Below, piece by piece: positions 32,080 to 40,782 of a stretch of 64,000 nucleotides of DNA; position 1 is the first letter of the stretch; each line of letters starts with the position of its first letter. A model generated the notes under the pieces. The model was not told the DNA's origin, ran no database searches, and worked only from the letters and a program-made list of their open reading frames with translations. The stretch is from an uncultured Gemmiger sp. (GTDB lineage: Bacteria; Bacillota; Clostridia; Oscillospirales; Ruminococcaceae), in the NCBI GenBank assembly GCA_944388175.1, contig CALXHR010000001.1, forward strand, positions 186,001 to 250,000, given 5' to 3'. A program made the position numbers and the translations under genes.

Positions 32080-34452
32080 TTATTTCAGTTCCACAACCGT
32101 CACGCCGGCTTCGCCCTCGCCATAGCGGCCCGGGCGGAAACTTTTGACCGCCTTGTGGGTGCGCAGATGTTTTTGGATGGCGCTGCGCAGCGCGCCGGTT
32201 CCCACGCCGTGGATGATATACAGCGTCTGCTGCCCGCGCAGCAGCCCGCTGTCGAGGAATTTGTCCACTTCGGCCAGAGCTTCCTCCACCGTATAGCCCA
32301 GCAGGTTGATCTCCATGCTGGTTTTACGGCCTTTATCCAGCTGCACATGGGTGTGGGCGCGGCGCGGCTCACGCGGCGGGCGCTTTTGCAGTTTGTCCGG
32401 CGCGCGCAGCCCGCTAAGGGGGACTTTGGTTTTCATAATACCGGCGCGCACTTCCACCATGCCGTCGCGGTCGGGCCGGGCCATGACCGTCGCGGTCTGG
32501 TCCAGTTCCGCAATGACGACTTCCTGCCCGACCTGCACGTCCTTGAGGGGGACGTATTCCTTGCGGGCCGGTTTGGATTCGGTGCCCTTCAACAGCGCTT
32601 CGGTGTCTTTGCGCGCGATCTCCCGCGCACGCTGGGCGCGCTGGGCCGCACTGGCTTTTTCGTCTTTCTGGATGCGGCGCAGCTCGTCCGTCAGCGTATA
32701 GGCTTCGTTCTGCACCTGCTGGACCAGGTCATGGGCCTGGCGGCGGGCGTCCTCCAATTCGCGTTTGCCCTGTTCGATCAGTTCACCGCGCTTTTTCTCG
32801 GCGCTTTCCAGGGCGTGTTCCGCCTCATAGCGGGCTTTTTCGGCCTCGGCCTGGGCGGCTTTCAGTTGCAGTTTCAAGTCGTCCAGCTGCGACAGCACGC
32901 TGTCCAGCCGTTTGTCGTCGTTGGACATGTGGTTGCGCGCCGCGTCGATGAGTTGCTGCGGGATGCCCAGTTTGGCGCTGATGAGGAAGGCGTTGGATTT
33001 GCCCGGCACGCCGACACTGAGCTTATACGTCGGCATCAGCGTCTCCACATTAAATTCGCAGCTTGCGTTGACAACGCCCGGCGTCTCCAGCGCGTAGACT
33101 TTCAGCTCTGCATAGTGGGTCGTCGCCATCAGCAGGCTGCCCTGGCGGCGCAGCTGTTCCAGAATGCTGACCGCCAGCGCCGCGCCCTCGGCCGGGTCGG
33201 TGCCGGCGCCCAACTCATCGATCAGCGTCAGCGTACCGTGCCCGGCGCGCTGCAAAATGCCGCTGATGCGCTTCATGTGACCGGAGAAGGTCGAAAGGCT
33301 CTGCTCAATGCTCTGTTCGTCGCCGATGTCCACCAGATATTCGCGGAAATTGCACACCACGCTGCTCTCATGCGCGGGGATCAAAAAGCCGTGCTGCGCC
33401 ATGGCGTTGAGCAGCCCGGCCGTCTTGATGGAGACCGTCTTGCCGCCGGTGTTGGGGCCGGTGATGACCAGCGTGTCGTAGTCCTCCCCCAGCGTGATGT
33501 CCACGGGCACGACTTTCTTTTTGTCGATGAGCGGGTGCCGCGCCCGGTTGAGCCGGAAGCGCACCGTATCGCTGACTTCCGGCTTGAACGCGTTTTGTTC
33601 CACCGCCAGGCGCGCTTTGGCCAGCAGCAGGTCGATCTGCAGCATCGCCTCGTAACTGTAGGAGAACTGCGGTTCCAGCGCGCCGACCTGCGCCGAGAAC
33701 GCAGACAGGATGCGGGTGATTTCCTCCTGTTCCTGGGCGCGCAGCTGCATGATGCGGGCGTTGGCTTCCACCACGGCGGTCGGCTCCACAAAAAGGGTTG
33801 CGCCGGTGGAGGACACATCGTGGATGACGCCGCCCACCTCGCCGCGGTACTCGGCGCGCACCGGCACCACATACCGGCCGTTGCGCAACGAGACGACCGC
33901 GTCCTGCAGGAACTTGTTGGTGGTGGAGTTTTTGATGATGTTGTCCAGCTTGGTGCGGATGGAATCCTCTGTCTGGCGAATTTTACGGCGCAGGTCATGC
34001 AGCGTCACGCTGGCGGTGTCGGCCATTTCTTCCGGCGAGAGGATGCTCTCGGTGATCTGCTTTTCCAGCACCGGCTGCGGGGCCAGCGCATAGAACAGGT
34101 CGTCGGTCGGCAGCGGTTCATGCTCGCTGGCGCCGTACCATTGCGAAAGCCCGGAAAAGTTGCGCAGCGTGGCGGCAATCTCCAGCAATTCCCCCATCGA
34201 GAGGATGCCGCCTTTTTGCGCGTGCGCTGTGATGCGCCGCACCTCGGCCACACCGCCAAAGCGCGGGCTGCCGTTTTGGATCAACAGCGCGTTGATGGCG
34301 TCGGTCTGCGCCAGGGCATAGCGTTCTTCCTCCGGGGTAAGGAACGGTTCCAGCGCCTGCATCTGTTCCTTGGTTTCCCGGCAGGCGCACAGCTGCACGG
34401 CGCGGGCAATGATCTTATCCAGTTCCAGGGTCGTTTTGTAAGCGGTATCCAT
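32080..34452 (-). CDS. mutS2: endonuclease MutS2
   Basis: A 790-residue MutS2 with an N-terminal lever/clamp region, MutS ATPase domain (Walker A GPNTGGKT near 335; DELGAGTDP Walker B near 410), a long charged coiled coil (about 515-640) and C-terminal Smr nuclease domain (about 710-790, with HGVGTGALR). In Firmicutes MutS2 acts in recombination control or in rescue of collided ribosomes. It follows recO by 18 bases. Confidence 0.95.
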   Translation of the reverse strand: MDTAYKTTLELDKIIARAVQLCACRETKEQMQALEPFLTPEEERYALAQTDAINALLIQNGSPRFGGVAEVRRITAHAQKGGILSMGELLEIAATLRNFSGLSQWYGASEHEPLPTDDLFYALAPQPVLEKQITESILSPEEMADTASVTLHDLRRKIRQTEDSIRTKLDNIIKNSTTNKFLQDAVVSLRNGRYVVPVRAEYRGEVGGVIHDVSSTGATLFVEPTAVVEANARIMQLRAQEQEEITRILSAFSAQVGALEPQFSYSYEAMLQIDLLLAKARLAVEQNAFKPEVSDTVRFRLNRARHPLIDKKKVVPVDITLGEDYDTLVITGPNTGGKTVSIKTAGLLNAMAQHGFLIPAHESSVVCNFREYLVDIGDEQSIEQSLSTFSGHMKRISGILQRAGHGTLTLIDELGAGTDPAEGAALAVSILEQLRRQGSLLMATTHYAELKVYALETPGVVNASCEFNVETLMPTYKLSVGVPGKSNAFLISAKLGIPQQLIDAARNHMSNDDKRLDSVLSQLDDLKLQLKAAQAEAEKARYEAEHALESAEKKRGELIEQGKRELEDARRQAHDLVQQVQNEAYTLTDELRRIQKDEKASAAQRAQRAREIARKDTEALLKGTESKPARKEYVPLKDVQVGQEVVIAELDQTATVMARPDRDGMVEVRAGIMKTKVPLSGLRAPDKLQKRPPREPRRAHTHVQLDKGRKTSMEINLLGYTVEEALAEVDKFLDSGLLRGQQTLYIIHGVGTGALRSAIQKHLRTHKAVKSFRPGRYGEGEAGVTVVELK

Positions 34453-34470
34453 AAACGGGTCTGTGGCTCC

Positions 34471-35214
34471 TTATTCCAGTACGGTTTTTAAAAAGTCCAG
34501 GCTTTTCAGGCCATGTTCCAGGTGCGCCAGCAGGTACTGTTCGCTGACGCGAGAGAGTTTTTGCAAACTGGCCGCGGCCAGCGTAAACGAAAAGAGTTGC
34601 CGGTCTTCGGCCAGGCAGATATGGCGCAGCGCGTGCAGCGCCCCGGCGTCCAGATTGGGGCGCTTGCGCGCCTTTTCGGCGCAGCTTTCACACAAGAGAT
34701 CGCCCTCGGCCGCATCAAAGTAGAAGGCCGGGCCGTCATAGCGGCCGCACCCGGCGCAGGCAAGCAGGTTGGGCTGGTAGCCGGCCATGCTGATGGCGCG
34801 CAGTTCATAAATAGCTTTAAGCTGGCGCAGCGGCAGTTTCTGCACGCTGATCATATAAAAGCTGTTGAGCAAAAGGCGCAGCTGTTCCCCGGCTTCCGGC
34901 GGCGCCGGTGAGAGCGCGTTGGCGATCTCGGCCAGGTAGGCGGCCAAACTCATGCCTTCCACGGTGGCGGAAATGCCGTGAAACACCTTTTTGACCTGCG
35001 CGGCATCCACAAAATAGTGGCTGCGCCCGCTGGTAAGCGTAAATTCAGAATAGCAAAACAGCCCGCAGGCGCTGAACAGCTTATTTTTCAACCGCAGGCT
35101 GCCTTTGGCAGAAGCAGAGATCACGCCCAGGTCAGGGGTCAGCAGCGTCAGAATCTGGTCGGCTTCCCCCAGTTTGACCTGATGCAGCACCAGGCCCGTC
35201 GTTGCAATCTGCAT
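34471..35214 (-). CDS. recO: DNA repair protein RecO
   Basis: A 247-residue RecO, which loads RecA onto SSB-coated DNA with RecR. The N-terminal OB-fold (about 1-80) is followed by a helical domain with a zinc site of two Cys pairs, CAGC and CESC (around 145-175). ATG at 35214 follows AGGAGGGG; the reading frame remains open upstream to 35352 without support. The upstream YqzL frame overlaps the recO start by 83 bases. Confidence 0.93.
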   Translation of the reverse strand: MQIATTGLVLHQVKLGEADQILTLLTPDLGVISASAKGSLRLKNKLFSACGLFCYSEFTLTSGRSHYFVDAAQVKKVFHGISATVEGMSLAAYLAEIANALSPAPPEAGEQLRLLLNSFYMISVQKLPLRQLKAIYELRAISMAGYQPNLLACAGCGRYDGPAFYFDAAEGDLLCESCAEKARKRPNLDAGALHALRHICLAEDRQLFSFTLAAASLQKLSRVSEQYLLAHLEHGLKSLDFLKTVLE

Positions 35215-35314
35215 GCTTCCCCTCCTGCAAGGCGCACTGCGCCTTATAAAGCAGATAATCGTATACGCTGCCCGTTTGGGCAAAGCGTTCCCAATCCCCC
35301 GGCATACCAGCCAT
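35132..35314 (-). CDS. small YqzL-like protein
   Basis: A 60-residue frame starting at ATG 35314 with GGGGGC 7 bases upstream. Residues 7-24 (DWERFAQTGSVYDYLLYK) match the W-x-x-F-x-x-TG-x-x-x-x-YLLYK pattern of YqzL, a short protein encoded just upstream of recO in many Firmicutes. The frame runs 83 bases into recO, so only the first 30 or so residues look family-like; the remainder may be a read-through tail. Function is unknown. Confidence 0.6.
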   Translation of the reverse strand: MAGMPGDWERFAQTGSVYDYLLYKAQCALQEGKHADCNDGPGAASGQTGGSRPDSDAADP

Positions 35315-35502
35315 TTCGGCCGCCCCCTTTCGCTGGGGGCATCATACCACACCGCAACGGGAAAAGATGTCCAACTGCGGCGGAGACGCCGGTACCCGGG
35401 TGGGTTTCGCCCTCCGGTAAGGGGCCGCGCCTGCCTTGCGCGCCGCCGGAAAGCGTTACGTTGATTGTATATAGATTATAACACACCCCGTCAACACGGC
35501 AA
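35315..35502 (-). promoter_or_regulatory. promoter and GC-rich leader of yqzL-recO-mutS2
   Basis: Minus-strand TTGCCG (35497-35502), 16-base spacer and TATAAT (35475-35480). The presumed leader of about 150 bases contains CGGCGG/CCGCCG closing pairs, an inner CGCG hairpin and CGGAG/CTCCG pairs. A second -10-like TATGAT lies near 35340. The leader matches no riboswitch or stable RNA that I recognise. Confidence 0.5.
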
Positions 35503-35524
35503 CCTTCTGCTTTTTACAGCAAAT

Positions 35525-35552
35525 CCCCGGCGCTGCAAAAGCAGCGCCGGGG
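35525..35552 (-). terminator. hairpin terminator after livF
   Basis: Perfect 12-bp stem CCCCGGCGCTGC/GCAGCGCCGGGG with a 4-base loop, about 80 bases beyond the livF stop. Only a short T run (ATTTGC) follows on the minus strand, so it may be inefficient or act with other factors. Confidence 0.55.
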
Positions 35553-35630
35553 CGAACAAACGGGTATTCTGCCCTTTATGTCCGGCAAGCGGCCCGGTTG
35601 GCAGCGGACGCTCTGCCCGCCCGGGAGAAA

Positions 35631-36347
35631 TCAGCACCCCAGATAGGCCTTGCGGACTTCAATGTTGTTGGCAAGCTCGGTGGCTTCGCCCTCCATCTTG
35701 ATGGTGCCGGTCTCCAGCACGTAGGCGCGGTTGGCAATTTCCAGCGCCATTTTGGCGTTTTGTTCCACCAGCAACACCGTCACGCCCTGACGGTTGACAT
35801 CGCGGATGATCTTGAAAATCTCCTTGACCAGCAGCGGTGAAAGACCCATAGACGGTTCGTCCAGCAGCAGCATTTTGGGCTTGCACATCAGCGCGCGGCC
35901 GATCGCCAGCATCTGCTGCTCGCCGCCGGAGAGCGTGCCGGCCGCCTGGCTGCGGCGCTCTTTCAGGCGCGGCAGCAGGTCATAGACCATGTCAAAATCG
36001 TTCTGGATTGCCTCTTTGCCGTCGCGGCGGGTGTAGGCGCCCAGCATCAGGTTCTGCTGCACCGTCAGGCCGCTGAACACACGGCGGCCTTCCGGCACCT
36101 GCGCCAGACCCAGACGGATGATCTTGTGCGCTTCCATCTTGCTGATGGTATGCCCGCAGTAGTCGATCTCGCCGCTGCGCAGTTTGAGCAAGCCGGAGAT
36201 GGCGTGCATCGTCGTCGTTTTGCCCGCGCCGTTGGCGCCGATCAGTGTGACGATCTCGCCCTCATTGACGTGGAAGGACACATCCCGGATGGCGTGGATG
36301 GAGCCGTAATAGACGTTGATGTTTTTGACAGAAAGCATCTCCCCCAT
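35631..36347 (-). CDS. livF: branched-chain amino acid ABC transporter ATPase LivF
   Basis: A 238-residue ABC ATPase with Walker A GANGAGKTT, signature LSGGEQQ, Walker B MLLLDEPSMGLSP and H-loop-type region following. The pattern EGRRVFSGLTVQQNL is typical of LivF. Energises uptake of Leu/Ile/Val or related amino acids with LivG. ATG at 36347 is 9 bases from GGAGG; an overlapping TTG at 36353 is too close to that site. Last gene of the liv operon. Confidence 0.94.
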   Translation of the reverse strand: MGEMLSVKNINVYYGSIHAIRDVSFHVNEGEIVTLIGANGAGKTTTMHAISGLLKLRSGEIDYCGHTISKMEAHKIIRLGLAQVPEGRRVFSGLTVQQNLMLGAYTRRDGKEAIQNDFDMVYDLLPRLKERRSQAAGTLSGGEQQMLAIGRALMCKPKMLLLDEPSMGLSPLLVKEIFKIIRDVNRQGVTVLLVEQNAKMALEIANRAYVLETGTIKMEGEATELANNIEVRKAYLGC

Positions 36348-36349
36348 CG

Positions 36350-37111
36350 TCAATCACCTCCCAGATACGCCGCAATGACCTTGGGGTTGTTGCGGATGGC
36401 CTTGCCGTCGCCGCGGGCGATCATGCGGCCGTAATCCAGCACCATGATCTCCTCGCAGATGCCCATGACAAAGTTCATGTCGTGTTCAATCAGCAAAATG
36501 GCGATGCCAAACTGGTCGCGCACGCTGCGCACCGTCTGCATCAGTTCCTCGGTCTCATTGGGGTTCATGCCGGCCGCAGGCTCGTCCAAAAGCAGCAGCT
36601 TCGGGTTGGTGGCCAGTGCGCGGGCAATCTCCAGCTTGCGCTGTTTGCCGTAGGGCAGCTGGCTGGCTTTCAGGTCCGCCTGCTCGTCCAGGTCAAAGAT
36701 TTTCAGCAGCGCGTGCGCCTTGCGGTTCATCTCGTGTTCTTTTTCGCGGTAGGCAGGCAGGCGCAAAATGCCGGTCCACAGGCCGTAGGGCACCTGGTTG
36801 TGCATGCCGACCTTGACGTTGTCCAGCACGCTCATCTCGTTAAACAGGCGGATGTTCTGGAACGTGCGGGCGATACCGGCTTTGGAGATCGCTTCGGGGT
36901 TTTTGCCGGTAATGTCCTTGCCGTCCAGAATGATATTGCCCTCGGTGGGGCGGTAGACGCCGGTGAGCATGTTGAACACCGTCGTCTTGCCGGCGCCGTT
37001 GGGGCCGATCAGCCCGTACAGGTGGCCTTTCTCGATGGTCATATCCAGCTGAGAGACCGCCTGCAAACCGCCGAAAGCGATGCCCAGGTTGCTGACTTCC
37101 AGCAGTGCCAT
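36350..37111 (-). CDS. livG: branched-chain amino acid ABC transporter ATPase LivG
   Basis: A 253-residue ABC ATPase with Walker A GPNGAGKTT, a long LivG-specific insert (QNIRLFNEMSVLDNV through the EKEHEMNRKA stretch), Walker B LLLLDEPAAGMNP, and H-loop in LLIEHDM. The signature is atypical: LPYGKQRKLEIARAL, as usual for LivG. Partners with LivF on the LivHM permease. Confidence 0.94.
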   Translation of the reverse strand: MALLEVSNLGIAFGGLQAVSQLDMTIEKGHLYGLIGPNGAGKTTVFNMLTGVYRPTEGNIILDGKDITGKNPEAISKAGIARTFQNIRLFNEMSVLDNVKVGMHNQVPYGLWTGILRLPAYREKEHEMNRKAHALLKIFDLDEQADLKASQLPYGKQRKLEIARALATNPKLLLLDEPAAGMNPNETEELMQTVRSVRDQFGIAILLIEHDMNFVMGICEEIMVLDYGRMIARGDGKAIRNNPKVIAAYLGGD

Positions 37112-37112
37112 G

Positions 37113-38195
37113 TCACGCCACCTCCTTCTGCGGCGCAGGCGCGCCCTTTTTGCGGGTAAAACGCGCCGCCACGCGCTTGCGCCACGCCACGATCTGCGGG
37201 CTCTGGTTAAAGATCATCATGACGATCAGCACGATGGCGTAGATCAGCATGCGGTAATCATCCATGCCGCGCAGCATCTCCGGCAGGACGGTCAGCAGCG
37301 CCGCTGCAATGATGGAGCCGCGGATGTTGCCCATGCCGCCCAGGACCACGAACACCAGAATCTGGATGGAGGTGTTGTAGTCGAACCGGCGGGCCACCAG
37401 CGAAGAATAGTTCAGCGCGTACAGCACGCCGGCGAACCCGGCGAACACCGCCGAAATGACAAACGCCGTCAGCTTGTAGCGGGTCAGGTCGACGCCGACG
37501 CTCTGCGCCGCGATCTCGTTGTCGCGGATGGCCATAACGGCGCGGCCGGTGCGCGAGTGAATGAGGTTGAGGATGACGACCAGCGTGATGAGCACCAGCG
37601 CGATGCCCATGGTAAAGGTGGACGCCTTGGTGATGCGGGTGATGCCCATTGCGCCGTTGATGAGCGTGGTGCCATCCGGCGCAAGGCCCATCGAAGCGGC
37701 GTCGGTCAGCGAAAAATGCAGGCCGTTCTCGTCATAGCCGAGGTAGCAGGCATTGATGATGTTTTTGATGATCTCGCCAAACGCCAGCGTGACGATGGCC
37801 AGGTAGTCGCCCGAAAGGCGCAGTACCGGCACGCCGACGATGACGCCAAAGATACCGGCCACCAGGCCGCCTGCCAAAAACGCCAGCGGCAGCGCAACGT
37901 AGGCGGGCAGGGTTTTGCCCAGCACCGTCCACAGCAGCACGCCGGCAAAGGCGCCCACGCTCATAAAACCGGCGTGGCCCAGGCTCAATTCGCCCAGGAA
38001 CCCGACGGTCAGGTTCAGCGAGATGGCCAGCACCACATAGGCGCAGATGGGCACCAGCTGCCCCTCAAACGAGCTGCTGGTCAGGCCGCCGGCCATCAGC
38101 GCTTCGACCACAAGATAAAATACAATGACGATGCCAAAGGTGATCAGATTGCTCCGGGTCGTCTTTTTCATATGTTTTAAACGGGTCAACGCCAC
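37113..38195 (-). CDS. livM: branched-chain amino acid ABC transporter permease LivM
   Basis: A 360-residue permease with nine or more membrane helices and the family signatures LSLGHAGFMSVGAF (near 70) and the EAA-like loop NEIAAQSVGVDLTRYKL (near 225). GTG at 38195 is 6 bases after GAGGTG; an upstream GTG at 38204 lies within that site. C-terminal tail is basic. Overlaps nothing; livG starts 1 base after its stop. Confidence 0.93.
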   Translation of the reverse strand: MALTRLKHMKKTTRSNLITFGIVIVFYLVVEALMAGGLTSSSFEGQLVPICAYVVLAISLNLTVGFLGELSLGHAGFMSVGAFAGVLLWTVLGKTLPAYVALPLAFLAGGLVAGIFGVIVGVPVLRLSGDYLAIVTLAFGEIIKNIINACYLGYDENGLHFSLTDAASMGLAPDGTTLINGAMGITRITKASTFTMGIALVLITLVVILNLIHSRTGRAVMAIRDNEIAAQSVGVDLTRYKLTAFVISAVFAGFAGVLYALNYSSLVARRFDYNTSIQILVFVVLGGMGNIRGSIIAAALLTVLPEMLRGMDDYRMLIYAIVLIVMMIFNQSPQIVAWRKRVAARFTRKKGAPAPQKEVA

Positions 38196-38205
38196 GGAAC
38201 TCACC

Positions 38206-39096
38206 TCACACTTTCACATTGACTTTTTTGCCCAGCAGGCCGGTGGGCTTGACGATGAGCACCACGACCAGGACCAGGAACACGATGGCGTCGGACAGCT
38301 GGGTAGAAATGTACGCTTTGCTGAGGTTTTCGATCACGCCCAGCAAAATGCCGCCCAGGAACGCGCCCGGGATGGAGCCGATGCCGCCGAACACCGCCGC
38401 CACAAAGGCCTTGATGCCGGGCATGGCGCCGGTGGTGGGCGACAGCGACGGATAGGACGAGCACAGCAGCGCGCCGGCAATGGCGGCCAGCGCCGAGCCG
38501 ATGGCAAAGGTCAGCGCGATGGTCGCGTTGACATTGACGCCCATCAGCTGGGCGGCGCCGCGGTCCTCGCTGACGGCCAGCATGGCATGGCCGGGCACAG
38601 TTTTGTTGACGAACAGCGTCAGCGCCGCCATGATGATGACACAGGCGATGATGGTGACGATGGTCTCGGCCGAGATGACGAGCTGCCCTTCAAACAGGGC
38701 CAGCGGTTTCAGGCCGGCTGCCGTGACGATGGAGGTAAAACTCTTGGGGTCGGACTTCCACAGCAGCTGCGCCACCTGCTGCAGCAGGTAGCTGACGCCA
38801 ATGGCCGTGATGAGCACCGCCAGCGACGGCGCTTCGCGCAGCGGGCGGTAGGCCACGCGCTCAATGGTGACGCCCAGGACGGTGCACACCGCCATGGCGA
38901 ACAGCACCGAGACCACGGGGTTCCAGCCAAAACTGCCGAAAGCGAAAAAGATCACGTAACTGCCGATCATAATGATATCGCCGTGGGCAAAGTTCAGCAT
39001 CTTGGCGATGCCGTACACCATCGTGTAGCCCAGCGCGATCAGCGCATAGACGCTGCCCAGGCTGATACCGCTGATCAGGTAGGACAAAAACTGCAT
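38206..39096 (-). CDS. livH: branched-chain amino acid ABC transporter permease LivH
   Basis: A 296-residue permease with about eight membrane helices. The N-terminus LISGISLGSVYALIALGYTMVYGI with NFAHGD is the LivH signature, and SEDRGAAQLMGVN is the ATPase-contact loop. Separated from livJ by about 180 bases that include a hairpin terminator, so expression of permease genes may be lower than that of the binding protein. Confidence 0.94.
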   Translation of the reverse strand: MQFLSYLISGISLGSVYALIALGYTMVYGIAKMLNFAHGDIIMIGSYVIFFAFGSFGWNPVVSVLFAMAVCTVLGVTIERVAYRPLREAPSLAVLITAIGVSYLLQQVAQLLWKSDPKSFTSIVTAAGLKPLALFEGQLVISAETIVTIIACVIIMAALTLFVNKTVPGHAMLAVSEDRGAAQLMGVNVNATIALTFAIGSALAAIAGALLCSSYPSLSPTTGAMPGIKAFVAAVFGGIGSIPGAFLGGILLGVIENLSKAYISTQLSDAIVFLVLVVVLIVKPTGLLGKKVNVKV

Positions 39097-39208
39097 TTAC
39101 AAAACACACCTCTCCCGGTACGGCGCAGAACGCCGCGGTTTCCCCTGCCCGCCCGCCAAGGCGATGCAAAAAGGGGCGGACACTGCCAAAACCAGGCGGT
39201 CCGGCAGG

Positions 39209-39256
39209 CAAAAAGGCAAAGAGGGTCGCCGAAGCAACGCCCGGTCGACCCCCTTT
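39209..39256 (-). terminator. terminator or attenuator between livJ and livH
   Basis: Minus-strand AAAGGGGGTCG pairs with CGACCCTCTTT, then GCCTTTTTGCC. It lies 20 bases after the livJ stop. Partial termination here would yield excess binding protein over permease, a common design in ABC operons. Confidence 0.7.
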
Positions 39257-39275
39257 GGTTCTTGAAACTTTCTGA

Positions 39276-40475
39276 TTATTCCTCGCCGACCAGAACGTAC
39301 GCGTCGTCCTGGATCTGGTAGACCTTGGGCTCCTTGGAGATCATGCCATTCTCATCCCAAGTCTGGTTCTCACCGGTGGTGCCGCTGAAACTCATTGTGC
39401 CGAACGCTTCCACCAGGGCGTCGCACATATCGCTGGCAGACATATCGCCGTTGATGGTGCCGTCCTGCACGCACTGGTAGATGGCATACACGCAGTCATA
39501 CGCGTCGGCAGCGAACTGGTTCGGGGTGGAATCGAACGCGGCCTCGTACGCGGAGACAAAGGTCGTGGTGGTCTCGTCGTCGCCGAACGCCGAGAAGGGG
39601 CACAGCATCATCAGGCCGTTGGCCAGGCTGGTGTCAAAGCCCTCGACGCCCAGAATGCCGTCCATGCCGTCGCAGCCGAAGAAGGTCGGCGTATAGCCGC
39701 GGCTGTTGGCGGCGATCAGAATCTGGCTGGCTTCGTTGTAGTAGATGGGCAGGAACACCAGGTCTGCGCCGGCATCCTGGCACTGGGCCACCTGGGTGGA
39801 CAGGTCGCTCTTGTTGTCGGCCGTAAAGGACGGCTGCGCAACGATGTTCAGGCCCAGTTCCCCGGCCGTAGCCACAAACGCGGTGTAGATGCCGGTGGAG
39901 TACGGGTCAGAGGAATCGTAAATGATGCCGATGTTGGTGCCCAGGTTATTGTCGGCAATGTACTGGGCCGACGTTTTGCCCTGGTTGGGGTCGGTAAAGC
40001 ACATCTGGAAGACGTTGGGGCCGGTCAGGGCGACGTCCTCGGCAGAAGCGGACGGCGTCAGCATGAACATATTGTCGTTGACGCATTCCGATGCCACGTT
40101 CAGGCTGGGGTCGCTGGTAACAGCGCCCAGCAGCACCTGCATGCCCCAGTCTTTCAGAGCGTTGTAGGCGTTGACGGCGGTTTCGGGGTCGCTCTCATCG
40201 TCCTCAAACTGCAGTTCAAAGACCGTGTAACCGGCCGCAGCGTTGATCTCATCGACCGCCAGCTGTTCGCCGTTCTGCACGGCGGTGCCGTACTGGGCGT
40301 TGCCGCCGGTCACAGGGCCGATGCCGCCCAGCTTGATGGGCGTAGCGGACGCGGTGGTCTCGCCGGTCGCCGCTTCACTGCCGGAAGTGCTCTGCGTCGT
40401 ATCGGCCGTGCTGCCGCAGGCCGCCAGGCTGAGCATCATTGCGCCAGCCAAAACCGCACTCATGAGTTTTTTCAT
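39276..40475 (-). CDS. livJ: branched-chain amino acid ABC transporter substrate-binding lipoprotein
   Basis: A 399-residue periplasmic-binding-type lipoprotein. Signal peptide residues 1-19 end in the lipobox LAAC with Cys20 as the lipidated residue, then a Ser/Thr-rich linker and a type I binding fold (about 50-399; IKLGGIGPVTGGNAQYG begins it). It delivers amino acids to LivHM; substrate range could be broad. ATG at 40475 follows TAGGAGGG. Confidence 0.93.
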   Translation of the reverse strand: MKKLMSAVLAGAMMLSLAACGSTADTTQSTSGSEAATGETTASATPIKLGGIGPVTGGNAQYGTAVQNGEQLAVDEINAAAGYTVFELQFEDDESDPETAVNAYNALKDWGMQVLLGAVTSDPSLNVASECVNDNMFMLTPSASAEDVALTGPNVFQMCFTDPNQGKTSAQYIADNNLGTNIGIIYDSSDPYSTGIYTAFVATAGELGLNIVAQPSFTADNKSDLSTQVAQCQDAGADLVFLPIYYNEASQILIAANSRGYTPTFFGCDGMDGILGVEGFDTSLANGLMMLCPFSAFGDDETTTTFVSAYEAAFDSTPNQFAADAYDCVYAIYQCVQDGTINGDMSASDMCDALVEAFGTMSFSGTTGENQTWDENGMISKEPKVYQIQDDAYVLVGEE

Positions 40476-40556
40476 AGTTCTTACCCTCCTAACAAAATAC
40501 ACAGTACATGCTGCTTGGCAGCGGGCCGCACACCCTCTGTACTGCGATATACAAGA

Positions 40557-40585
40557 ATTATAGACTTTTGTGCCCGAATGCGCAA
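40557..40585 (-). promoter_or_regulatory. sigma-A promoter of the liv operon
   Basis: Minus-strand TTGCGC (40580-40585), 17-base spacer, TATAAT (40557-40562). The leader to livJ is about 75 bases. Confidence 0.8.
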
Positions 40586-40624
40586 TGGCCCTTTTAACCA
40601 GTGTTGAAGAATAAATATTGCATT

Positions 40625-40696
40625 TTTGTGTATATTTTACACAAATTTTGGTAACAAAAAAGTGTCAACCTGCCAAGGGCGCAAATTCTTTGACAC
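40625..40696. repeat. two inverted repeats between the divergent liv and xpt promoters
   Basis: TTTGTGTA/TACACAAA (40625-40645, 5-base centre) and GTGTCAA/TTGACAC (40662-40668 and 40690-40696) are perfect inverted repeats in the A/T-rich spacer. They lie upstream of both promoters, suitable for an activator or repressor. No known operator consensus is matched. Confidence 0.45.
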
Positions 40697-40712
40697 GGTG
40701 TTGGTAAAAACC

Positions 40713-40741
40713 TTGCAAAATTTGCCGGAATTTGCCATAAT
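40713..40741 (+). promoter_or_regulatory. sigma-A promoter of xpt
   Basis: TTGCAA (40713-40718), 17-base spacer, CATAAT (40736-40741). No guanine riboswitch fits in the 40 bases between start site and gene. Confidence 0.75.
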
Positions 40742-40744
40742 AAA

Positions 40745-40763
40745 GCAAACGGAAACGTTATGC
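40745..40763 (+). promoter_or_regulatory. candidate operator over the xpt start site
   Basis: An imperfect palindrome with half-sites GCAAACG and CGTTATGC, immediately downstream of the -10 and spanning the likely transcription start. It resembles LacI/PurR-type operators (GCAAACG half-site). Position alone favours repression of xpt. Confidence 0.35.
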
Positions 40764-40782
40764 GAAAGGGGCAGTTTTGCAG

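Noticed and set aside
31198-34491. Long plus-strand open frame opposite spoIIGA and mutS2
   Set aside because: Low-complexity translation and spans two real genes; GC-bias artefact.
35315-35470. SRP RNA, 6S RNA or a common riboswitch in the recO leader
   Set aside because: The GGAAGCAG-type SRP loop, cobalamin, FMN, TPP, ZTP and c-di-GMP core sequences are absent; only generic GC-rich stems are seen.
36348-36353. TTG start of livF overlapping the livG stop
   Set aside because: GGAGG is only 3 bases away; the ATG at 36347 has ideal spacing.
40586-40782. Guanine riboswitch upstream of xpt
   Set aside because: No TATA...GTCTCTACC-type core and too little space after the promoter for an aptamer and terminator.
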